Source: Zoogloeaceae bacterium | GTDB lineage: Bacteria; Pseudomonadota; Gammaproteobacteria; Burkholderiales; Rhodocyclaceae | Direction of reading: 5' to 3' | Length of the DNA: 11,282 bases | NCBI GenBank assembly: GCA_031267345.1 | Contig: JAIRZG010000200.1 | Location: forward strand, 1-11,282 | Shown: positions 1 to 6,160 of the stretch, one piece after another | How the letters are laid out: every line of letters begins with the position of its first letter | How positions within the stretch are numbered: the first letter of the stretch is position 1 | Translations under genes and position numbers: made by a program | Notes under the pieces: generated by a model | What the model saw: the letters and a program-made list of their open reading frames with translations, nothing else | What the model was told of the DNA's origin: nothing | The model's database searches: none

Positions 1-787
1 TCGCGTTCATCGGGGTGCGAATCTCGTGACTGGTGCGCGCCAGAAAATCGTTTTTGGCTCTGGCGGCAGCCTGCGCCCGCTGATTGGCTTCGAGAAGCTG
101 ACGGTTCTGCCGGGTCAGGGCGCGCAGCAAATAACGGTAGAGCACGAATCCCAGCGCAATGAACAGCACAATGAAAATGGATTGGCGAATGACATAATCG
201 ACCGCGCGTTTGTATACGCTCTCGCCGCTGAAATCACAACCGACCACCCCCACGACTTCACCTTTTGAATTCATAATCGGCACATAGGACGAAATGACCC
301 AGCCCCAAGTGTCATGCAGATCCATTTCGTCGAATTGCGGCTGCCCGGTCTGATAGGTTTTCATATAGGCGGGGGCGTATTTCGTAATGTCTTCTTCCGC
401 GCCCAAGGGTGAAAAATCCTCGTCTTCGGGGTCGCCGCCATCAATGATGAAACGATGCACCGTTTCCGTATGAGGCGCCATGGTATAGAGGAACAGCACC
501 CGCGTTTCTTTTCTGAGCGTGGTGAGTTCGGCCCGCATTTTCTCGTAGAAAGGATCGTTTATATCCAGGGTTTTGCTCAGTTGCTCAAAACGATCCCCAT
601 CAATTATGGCCGCCGCCCGTTGCGCGATGGGGCCGCCCAGATATTCTGCCGTCACGCTCGCCGTATCACTCAATTGTCTTATGCCGGTATAAATGACGAC
701 CGTAAACAGGGAGAGCACGAAGACGACGAAAAACAGATGAAAGCGCGCTTCCAGCGAAATGTTTTTCAGCTTGCGAAGAATCGGCAT
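1..787 (-). CDS. Cache-type sensor histidine kinase, 3' end outside window (partial)
   Basis: This is the N-terminal 262 codons of a membrane histidine kinase that continues past the left edge. It reads from an ATG at 787 with no in-frame Met further upstream; the ribosome site is weak. Residues about 17-36 form a first membrane helix, about 37-198 a periplasmic sensor region, and about 203-219 a second helix. The sensor region contains GWVISSYVPIMNSKGEVVGV, the kind of segment that ends a Cache domain. A charged linker then leads into the dimerisation/phosphoacceptor box AKNDFLARTSHEIRTPMN, with His254 the predicted phosphorylation site. The ATPase domain and any receiver domains are outside the window. 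The gene follows the HD-GYP response regulator by about 90 bases on the same strand, so this kinase probably phosphorylates that regulator. The ligand cannot be told from the sequence. The kinase call is firm; the Cache subtype is moderate. Confidence 0.9.
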   Translation of the reverse strand, partial: MPILRKLKNISLEARFHLFFVVFVLSLFTVVIYTGIRQLSDTASVTAEYLGGPIAQRAAAIIDGDRFEQLSKTLDINDPFYEKMRAELTTLRKETRVLFLYTMAPHTETVHRFIIDGGDPEDEDFSPLGAEEDITKYAPAYMKTYQTGQPQFDEMDLHDTWGWVISSYVPIMNSKGEVVGVVGCDFSGESVYKRAVDYVIRQSIFIVLFIALGFVLYRYLLRALTRQNRQLLEANQRAQAAARAKNDFLARTSHEIRTPMNA

Positions 788-876
788 TTTGTATCCCGTT
801 TTGGCAAAGGCGAAGCAATGACTTTTTTCGCGCGAGTTTATTCCTGTTGACCGGATGAGGCCAGCGTATCGCGGAT

Positions 877-1962
877 TCAGCCCGTGCGGCTTGCGGGACT
901 GTGGATGAGGCGGAATTGCTCGCCGACGCCTTCAAAAAGCCGGATCAAGGTCGGATCGAAGTGACTGCCCGCGCCATCGCGAATAATTGCTGCGGCCTCT
1001 TCATGACTGAACGCTTTTTTGTAGGGCCGGACAGAGGTCAGCGCGTCATAGACATCTGCAATCGCCATCAGCCGCCCCAGCAGGGGAATGGCTTCCCCTG
1101 CCAGACCGTAGGGATAGCCGGAGCCATCCCATTTTTCGTGATGGTAGGCGATGAAGGTTCTGGCGTAGCGCAAAAAATGGCTGTCCTCGTCGTCGTCTTC
1201 CAGACGATCGATGAAATGGACGCCGTGCATGACATGGGTTTTCATGATTTCAAATTCTTCCGGCGTCAGCTTGCCGGGTTTGTTCAGGATGGCGTCGTTG
1301 ATGGCGATCTTACCCACATCGTGCAACTGCGAGGATTGCAGCAGCAGGGGGCCATCCCAGCTTGCCGTTTCTTCCGCCCAGAGATCGTCGTCGAGAATGG
1401 CGGTGAGCAGAATGGCCAGGTAGTGCTGGGTGCGCTCGATATGCCCGCCCGTGGTGTTGTCCCGACCTTCCACCAGATTGGCCATGCCGGTAATCAGCTT
1501 GTTCTGCAATTTCAACACGCTCTGCGTCTTGAGTTGCACCATCTCCTGCAAGCTGTCATTGTATTTTTGCAAGGTCAGCTTCTGGCTTTCCAGCAGCAGG
1601 TGCATCTCCACCCGCTTCAACAGGAGCGGTGGAGAAAAAGGCTTGGTGATGTAATCCAGCGCGCCCAGGGAAAGCCCTTCCAGTTCGTTGGCCGAATCGG
1701 AGAGCGCCGTCAGGAAGATCACCGGTGTATCGCGGGTATCCGGACGCGCTTTCAGAATGCGGATCGCCTCGTAACCGTCCATGCCCGGCATTTCCACATC
1801 CAGTAGAATCAGCGCCGGATGGTAGCGTTCCAGCAATTCCAGCATCCGCGTGGCGGAGGGCACGGTCAGCACGGTGTAGTTACCCGCCAGCGCGCTTTTG
1901 CCCACGGTCAGATTGGCCAGGTTGTCGTCCACGATCATGATGAGCTGAGTGGCGTCAGGCAT
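877..1962 (-). CDS. Response regulator with HD-GYP domain (c-di-GMP phosphodiesterase)
   Basis: This 361-residue cytoplasmic protein is predicted to hydrolyse cyclic di-GMP when its receiver domain is phosphorylated. The receiver spans about residues 5-125, with acidic pair D12/D13, phospho-acceptor D55 in LILLDVEMPG, and K107 in YITKPF. A helical linker (about 126-165) leads to an HD-GYP domain with GHIERTQ, the metal-binding HD pair at 214-215 (LHDVGKIA), the HHEKWDGSGYP motif at about 274-284, and D303 in IADVYDA, so the active-site set looks intact. I chose the ATG at 1962 because an AGGGGG ribosome site sits six bases before it. An in-frame GTG at 1992 would add ten residues and has no comparable site. 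It lies just upstream of the sensor kinase gene on the same strand, as expected for a two-component pair lowering c-di-GMP and so favouring motility over biofilm. Its substrate has not been shown directly. Confidence 0.93.
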   Translation of the reverse strand: MPDATQLIMIVDDNLANLTVGKSALAGNYTVLTVPSATRMLELLERYHPALILLDVEMPGMDGYEAIRILKARPDTRDTPVIFLTALSDSANELEGLSLGALDYITKPFSPPLLLKRVEMHLLLESQKLTLQKYNDSLQEMVQLKTQSVLKLQNKLITGMANLVEGRDNTTGGHIERTQHYLAILLTAILDDDLWAEETASWDGPLLLQSSQLHDVGKIAINDAILNKPGKLTPEEFEIMKTHVMHGVHFIDRLEDDDEDSHFLRYARTFIAYHHEKWDGSGYPYGLAGEAIPLLGRLMAIADVYDALTSVRPYKKAFSHEEAAAIIRDGAGSHFDPTLIRLFEGVGEQFRLIHSPASRTG

Positions 1963-2012
1963 GGGAGACCCCCTGTAACATTTCGCATCCACCTTACGGA
2001 CATAGGGTTTTT

Positions 2013-2033
2013 CGTAGGACGGATTATCCTACG
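2013..2033. repeat. Perfect 7-bp inverted repeat upstream of the HD-GYP regulator
   Basis: CGTAGGA (2013-2019) and TCCTACG (2027-2033) are perfect inverted arms around a 7-base centre, about 50 bases upstream of the HD-GYP start. There is no T-tract on either side, so it is not an obvious terminator; a dimeric regulator site is possible. The rest of the 1963-2126 intergenic stretch shows no RNA gene or ORF, and I could not place a convincing promoter in it. Confidence 0.4.
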
Positions 2034-2126
2034 TTTACTCAGGGGATGCGCGCCTTCCCGCCGGGCGTCACGCCATCAAAGCTTTCCGGTCGATCAGGCG
2101 TCTGACCGACAACGGACGCGGCATGT

Positions 2127-2153
2127 AAAAAAGGCCGGAATTTTCCGGCCTTT
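2127..2153 (-). terminator. Rho-independent terminator of the atoD-atoA operon
   Basis: On the minus strand, AAAGGCCGGAA and TTCCGGCCTTT pair as an 11-bp stem (2130-2140 with 2143-2153) around a very small loop, followed by a run of six T. It begins about 17 bases after the atoA stop codon, which is the correct position. The stem also has an A-run on the other side, so it might work in both directions, but no plus-strand gene ends here. Confidence 0.85.
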
Positions 2154-2169
2154 GTCATTTTTGCCTGGC

Positions 2170-2853
2170 TTACAGTCCGACCTGGCTGATCACCATTTCC
2201 TTGAGGTTCGGCGAGACAGTGAACGAAGCCTCAGTGGCCTCGCGGATTTGCTCGACAGTCACGCCGGGCGCGTATTCCTCCAGCACCAGTTTGCCGTCAT
2301 GGAAGCGGAACAACGCCAGCTCCGTGACCAGCGTCGACACGCGCCCCTTCGCCGTGAGCGGCAAATCGCACTTTTTGAGGATCTTCTTCTCGCCCTTGGC
2401 GGTGTGCTCCATGGCGACGATCACCTGCTTCGCGCCCACCGCCAGATCCATCGCGCCGCCCATGCCGGGAACGCTCTTGCCCGGCACCATCCAGTTGGCG
2501 AGGTCGGCGTTCTCATCGACCTGCAAACCGCCCAGCACACAAGCGTCAAGATGACCGCCGCGCATCAGCGCGAAAGAAATCGAAGTGTCGAAAGTGGAAC
2601 CGCCGGGAATGATGCTGCACGGCGCGCCGCCCGCGTTCACCACGCGCGGCTGGCCGATGGGGGTGATTTCCTCCGGCACAGGGCCGATGCCGAGAAAGCC
2701 GTTTTCCGATTGCAGCATCAGGGTGACGCCCGACGGCAGGTAGTTGGCGACCAGCGTCGGCAGGCCGATGCCGAGGTTGACGACATCACCGTCGTTCAAT
2801 TCCAGCGCGATGCGGCGAGCGATGAATTCCTTGGCGCTCATTTCTTGTGTCAT
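2170..2853 (-). CDS. atoA: CoA-transferase subunit B (acetoacetate/butyrate-type)
   Basis: This 227-residue protein is the catalytic beta subunit of a family I CoA-transferase, which moves CoA between acyl-CoA and free short-chain acids through a glutamyl-CoA intermediate. The catalytic glutamate is E50 in the conserved SENGFLGIGP stretch, preceded by NLGIGLPTLVANYLP at about 26-40 and followed by GGAPCSIIPGG and a GGAMDLAVGAKQVIVAMEHT stretch typical of the family. The length matches E. coli AtoA (about 216) closely. The start at 2853 is supported by an AAGGAG ribosome site before it. The gene follows subunit A by only 12 bases, so the two are co-transcribed and form one heteromeric enzyme. 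Family membership is certain. The preferred substrate (acetoacetate, 3-oxoacid or butyrate) cannot be settled from sequence alone, so the symbol is the best-fitting one rather than proven. Confidence 0.92.
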   Translation of the reverse strand: MTQEMSAKEFIARRIALELNDGDVVNLGIGLPTLVANYLPSGVTLMLQSENGFLGIGPVPEEITPIGQPRVVNAGGAPCSIIPGGSTFDTSISFALMRGGHLDACVLGGLQVDENADLANWMVPGKSVPGMGGAMDLAVGAKQVIVAMEHTAKGEKKILKKCDLPLTAKGRVSTLVTELALFRFHDGKLVLEEYAPGVTVEQIREATEASFTVSPNLKEMVISQVGL

Positions 2854-2865
2854 GGCTCTCTCCTT

Positions 2866-3573
2866 TTATTTGGGGTACACGATGTAATCGACCAGTACGC
2901 CCGGCGTCATCACGTGATCCGGATCAATGCAGCCGACTTCGACGATCTGGTGGGCTTCCACGATCACCGTGTCCGCCGCGAGCGCCATGAGCGGGTTGTG
3001 GTTCCGCATCGAAGTGTAATAGACCAGGTTGCCGGACTTGTCCGCATGCACCGCTTCCAGCACAGCGAGATCGGCGCGCAGCGGGGTTTCATACAGGAAG
3101 TCGCGCCCGTTGATGTTGAAAACCGGCTTTTTGGCGTATTTCTGCCCGTTGATGGTCAGGTCTTGCGGCACGTCTTCCACGCTCGTACCTGCGCCGGTAG
3201 GGGTGAGCACCCCGCCCAGACCGGAACCGCCCGCGCGGATGCGCTCGGCAATCGAGCCGATGGGACAAAGCTCGATTTCCATCTCGCCCGCGATCATCTG
3301 GCGCTGGGCTTCCTTGTTCAGGCCGATGTGACCGGTAATCATTTTCCTGACGCGATGATTGCGAATCAGCAAACCCACGCCTTCCGGCCCCTTGGTGGCG
3401 TCGGAAAAGGCGGTATCGTCGCCAATCATGGTCAGATCCTTGACGCCCGAATCCAGAATGGCCTGCATCAGGCGCGGCGGGGTGCCGTTGCCCATAAAGC
3501 CGCCGTACATGATGGTCATGCCATCGCGCAGGAAGGAAGCGACTTTTTCGATTTCAAGTCTTTTTGATTTCAT
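2866..3573 (-). CDS. atoD: CoA-transferase subunit A (acetoacetate/butyrate-type)
   Basis: This 235-residue protein is the alpha subunit that pairs with the neighbouring beta subunit. It shows the CoA-binding glycine-rich signature GGFMGNGTPPRLMQAI near residues 24-39, the GGSGLGGVLTPTGAGT stretch, and the KPVFNINGRDFLYETPLRAD and DADVAVL-like core of family I CoA-transferases. The ATG at 3573 has an AGGAGA ribosome site about seven bases upstream. It is the first gene of the two-gene unit. The 239-base gap before it holds no other gene, and I could not place a confident promoter in it. No transcriptional regulator or thiolase gene is adjacent in the window, so the pathway (short-chain fatty acid use, PHB or ketone-body turnover) is inferred only from the family. 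Confidence 0.92.
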   Translation of the reverse strand: MKSKRLEIEKVASFLRDGMTIMYGGFMGNGTPPRLMQAILDSGVKDLTMIGDDTAFSDATKGPEGVGLLIRNHRVRKMITGHIGLNKEAQRQMIAGEMEIELCPIGSIAERIRAGGSGLGGVLTPTGAGTSVEDVPQDLTINGQKYAKKPVFNINGRDFLYETPLRADLAVLEAVHADKSGNLVYYTSMRNHNPLMALAADTVIVEAHQIVEVGCIDPDHVMTPGVLVDYIVYPK

Positions 3574-3800
3574 TGACTTCTCCTAAAAAACCACATCATG
3601 CCGACCCTGCCAAAAACAGCGTCGACGGTGAAAACGTCTTCGTGGGGAATCCGTTTTATTGTCCTGTTAGACGAGCCGTTTACCCTTGCGCCCGCTTCTA
3701 TGCTTATCTGGCAACAGGAATAACGGAAAGTAACATCATTTTGCGGTTATCGTCCAGAGCGCATATTCCGGCATAACCGCCCATGACATGAAAACCGCGT

Positions 3801-3832
3801 CCAGCGCGCCCGTCAGGGCGACGCAGCGCTGG
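3801..3832 (-). terminator. Possible terminator hairpin after the DUF4136 gene
   Basis: CCAGCGC (3801-3807) pairs with GCGCTGG (3826-3832), with an inner GCCC/GGGC pair (3808-3811 with 3816-3819). The hairpin overlaps the stop codon of the lipoprotein gene. On the minus strand only a short GGTTTT follows, a few bases away, so termination would be weak. The remaining gap 3574-3800 contains no recognisable RNA gene. Confidence 0.3.
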
Positions 3833-4442
3833 CGTCCGCACTGCCGGAAGCATCCGGCGTATCCGCGTCATCTTTGCCCGCCGCTTCCGGCGCAGGGTAG
3901 TGGCCGAGAATTTTTTCCACCGCGATTTTGAGAATCCGCTCCGGATTTTCCCTGTCGTCGTCCTGCATATGGCTTCTGGCTTCGCCTTCCCAAAGGACAT
4001 CTTTGGTTTTGGCGTCAATGATGTCGACGCCCAAAATGCTTTCCAGATAGCGGGTTCCTCCGGACGGAAAATGATAGCCAAAGCCCACACCCACACCGCC
4101 GCGTCGCCGCCCGCCGAATCCGCCATAAAAAACGGAACCGGGAAAGTGATGCCAGTACAGGACCTGTTGCCTGACCTCGAAGGTGAAATTGATCAACAGA
4201 TCCGGCGCGTCGGGCGCGTAACGATAGTCACGCGCTTCCAGCACACGGCGCGTTTCCGCTTTCAACTGCTGCGAAACGAGCGAAGCGTATTCGGCCTTGT
4301 CTGTCCCCAGCGGCGCAAAAAAGGCAAAACTGCGATACGCCGCGAAATCCGTTCCCGAACGGCGCTGACTATGGATTTCCGGCCCGGTTGCGGCGCAACC
4401 GCCCAGCAGAATCAGCATGAGAAAAAGAAGAACGGAACGCAT
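3813..4442 (-). CDS. DUF4136-type lipoprotein
   Basis: This is a 209-residue predicted lipoprotein. The N-terminus MRSVLLFLMLILLGGCAATG is a short signal peptide with lipobox LGGC, so Cys16 should be lipidated and the protein membrane-anchored facing the periplasm. The segment DFAAYRSFAFFAP after the signal is the hallmark start of DUF4136 domains, and the middle has a glycine/arginine-rich loop (about residues 110-130). The C-terminal tail is low-complexity, rich in Ala, Asp and Ser. I chose the ATG at 4442 because AAGGAG lies nine bases before it and the signal peptide then starts cleanly; an upstream ATG at 4463 contains that ribosome site within its own codons. The function of DUF4136 proteins is not established. 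The gene follows the hemerythrin gene by 42 bases and could share its transcript. Confidence 0.82.
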   Translation of the reverse strand: MRSVLLFLMLILLGGCAATGPEIHSQRRSGTDFAAYRSFAFFAPLGTDKAEYASLVSQQLKAETRRVLEARDYRYAPDAPDLLINFTFEVRQQVLYWHHFPGSVFYGGFGGRRRGGVGVGFGYHFPSGGTRYLESILGVDIIDAKTKDVLWEGEARSHMQDDDRENPERILKIAVEKILGHYPAPEAAGKDDADTPDASGSADASAASP

Positions 4443-4484
4443 GGCTTTTATCTCCTTGAACATATCGCAACGCCAAAGCGCCGA

Positions 4485-4973
4485 CTACCAGAACTGCCAC
4501 CATTTCTTTTTTTTCCGGTGCTGCACCATGGTTTCCCGGGAGTGTTCCGTCCAGTCCTGAACCTGTTCATGACCGTGGGTTTTGAAATACACGCCATATT
4601 TCATGTCTTCCCCCAGAATATGTTTGGTCAGCCAGTTCCGCAGGAAATGCAGCAACTCAAAACTGATGGCCACCTGACCGGAAGCGATTTTCCTTTGCAG
4701 AAGCTCAACTTCCGCGACCAGCGCCCGGTGCATCTCGCAGTGCGCTTCGTATTCCGGAAAATGCCCGATGCGCATCAAGGTCTGCTCCAGCGTAAAGTGG
4801 ATTCGGGTGTAGTCCACCAATTCATCCAGAATGCCACCGCAGGTCTTGCTGCCTTCCCTGTTCAGGATGGCTTGGTGCAAACGATTGATGAGCCTGAACA
4901 ATGTCTTGTGCTGCGTATCGATTTCGACGATGCCAACACTGTATTCATCAGACCAGATAAATTCTTTTTGCAT
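4485..4973 (-). CDS. Bacteriohemerythrin (O2-binding diiron protein)
   Basis: This 162-residue cytoplasmic protein is a single-domain hemerythrin with a short basic, tryptophan-rich tail (KKKKWWQFW). All seven diiron ligands are present: H22 (DTQHK), H59 and E63 (HFTLE), H78 and H82 (HCEMH), then H118 and D123 (HILGED). It should therefore bind oxygen reversibly, for storage, delivery or sensing. I chose the ATG at 4973 because a strong AGGAGG precedes it by seven to eight bases and the usual hemerythrin start (FIWSDEYSVGI) follows at once; a start at 5051 would add 26 unconserved residues. The tail with several Lys and three Trp is unusual and could help it sit at a membrane or bind a partner, but that is inference. 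A TATAAT box lies upstream in the gap to queA. Confidence 0.93.
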   Translation of the reverse strand: MQKEFIWSDEYSVGIVEIDTQHKTLFRLINRLHQAILNREGSKTCGGILDELVDYTRIHFTLEQTLMRIGHFPEYEAHCEMHRALVAEVELLQRKIASGQVAISFELLHFLRNWLTKHILGEDMKYGVYFKTHGHEQVQDWTEHSRETMVQHRKKKKWWQFW

Positions 4974-5064
4974 ACAAATTCCTCCTCGGAACTGCAATTT
5001 ACAGTGAACGCCATGTTTGCGCGTCCTGTTTTTATCCCTCCGCAGACACACGTAAACCTTCCTG

Positions 5065-5070
5065 ATTATA
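5065..5070 (-). promoter_or_regulatory. Probable -10 box for the hemerythrin/lipoprotein unit
   Basis: A perfect TATAAT on the minus strand lies in the 103-base gap between the queA stop and the hemerythrin start, about 90 bases before the ATG. No good -35 hexamer stands 16-18 bases upstream, so the promoter may depend on an activator or be weak. Confidence 0.4.
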
Positions 5071-5076
5071 CTGACT

Positions 5077-6153
5077 TCACCCCGCCTTGGCGCGCGTCAA
5101 CAACATGGCGTCGCCGTAACTGAAAAAACGATATTTCCGTTCGATAGCATGAGCATAGACGGCGCGGATGCGCTCGACTCCGGCAAAGGCGGAAACCAGC
5201 ATCAACAGGGTGGAACGAGGCAAGTGGAAATTGGTGATCAGGCGATCAACCACCTGAAAATCAAACCCCGGCGTGATGAAAATATCCGTCTCCTTGCATC
5301 CGGCGCGCACCTCACCCTGCCCGCAGGCGGCAGATTCCAGCGCGCGCAGGGCGGTGGTGCCAACGGCAACAATCCGCCCGCCCGCCGCCCGCGTTGCGCG
5401 GATGGCGGCAGCGGTCTCCTCCGGCAAAACAAAACATTCCTTGTGCATTTTGTGTTCGCAGACGCGCTCGACGCGCACTGGCTGATAAGTCCCCGCGCCC
5501 ACATGCAGGGTCAGATACGTCATATGAACGCCCTTTGCCGCGAGCTTTGCCAACACATCGGCGTCAAAATGCAGTCCGGCGGTCGGTGCGGCTACCGCGC
5601 CGGGGGCGCGGGCATAGATGGTCTGATACCGCGCCTCATCTTCCACTTCCGGCGCATGGGTAATGTAGGGCGGCAGCGGCAAACGCCCATGCGCTTCCGC
5701 CAGCGACCAGAAATCTCCTTCCCCGTCTTCCAGCGCCAGAAGAAAAAAACTTTCCTGCCGCCTGGTCACGCGCGCAGAAAACGCGCCTGCCAGATCCAGA
5801 CGACAGCCCGCCTTCGGCGCTTTGCCGGCGCGTATCTGGGCAAGCGCGTGGCGGGCGTCGAGAATGCGCTCCAGCATGACTTCCACCTGTCCGCCGGTAT
5901 CCTTCTGCCCGAAAAACCGCGCCTTGATGACCTTGGTATCGTTCATCACCAGCAGGTCGCCAGGATTCAACCGTTGGGGCAGATCGACAAAATGCCGATC
6001 GAAAACATCCGCGCCTTCCACGCACAAAAGGCGGCTGGCGGCGCGTTCAGACGCCGGATGCTGGGCAATCAGCACCTCCGGCAAGACAAAATCGAAGTCG
6101 TGTACGGTGAGCGAGGTCAAACTTGTCGGACTTGTTGCGCTAAACGGTTTCAT
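5077..6153 (-). CDS. queA: S-adenosylmethionine:tRNA ribosyltransferase-isomerase
   Basis: QueA transfers and isomerises the ribose of S-adenosylmethionine onto 7-aminomethyl-7-deazaguanine in tRNA, giving epoxyqueuosine at the wobble position of GUN-anticodon tRNAs. The 358-residue product shows the family landmarks in order: DFDFVLPEVLIAQHP (19-33), MNDTKVIKARFFG (70-82), PTAGLHFD (190-197), LHVGAGTYQPV (216-226), VGTTALRALE (264-273), TNFHLPRSTLLMLVSAF (307-323) and YRFFSYGDAM (341-350). The length is about normal, but the N-terminus has roughly 15 Ser/Thr-rich residues ahead of the usual start; no later in-frame start codon is available. The start lies 21 bases from the oppositely oriented tRNA-Leu gene. 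In many betaproteobacteria queA is followed by tgt; here the hemerythrin gene follows instead. Confidence 0.97.
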   Translation of the reverse strand: MKPFSATSPTSLTSLTVHDFDFVLPEVLIAQHPASERAASRLLCVEGADVFDRHFVDLPQRLNPGDLLVMNDTKVIKARFFGQKDTGGQVEVMLERILDARHALAQIRAGKAPKAGCRLDLAGAFSARVTRRQESFFLLALEDGEGDFWSLAEAHGRLPLPPYITHAPEVEDEARYQTIYARAPGAVAAPTAGLHFDADVLAKLAAKGVHMTYLTLHVGAGTYQPVRVERVCEHKMHKECFVLPEETAAAIRATRAAGGRIVAVGTTALRALESAACGQGEVRAGCKETDIFITPGFDFQVVDRLITNFHLPRSTLLMLVSAFAGVERIRAVYAHAIERKYRFFSYGDAMLLTRAKAG

Positions 6154-6160
6154 GGATAAT
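6132..6160 (+). promoter_or_regulatory. Promoter of tRNA-Leu
   Basis: TTGTTG at 6132-6137 and GATAAT at 6155-6160 are separated by 17 bases, putting the transcript start near 6167, a few bases before the mature tRNA. A C-rich stretch follows the -10 box, as in growth-rate-controlled tRNA promoters. The promoter overlaps the queA start codon on the other strand, so the queA promoter must lie inside the tRNA gene and the two transcripts may interfere. Confidence 0.6.

Noticed and set aside
1819..3567. A 582-codon plus-strand open frame across the CoA-transferase genes
   Set aside because: It is antisense to three well-recognised genes, is His/Arg-rich without any family pattern, and arises from GC-rich codon bias.
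5149..6159. A 336-codon plus-strand open frame
   Set aside because: It is antisense to queA over its full length and resembles no family.
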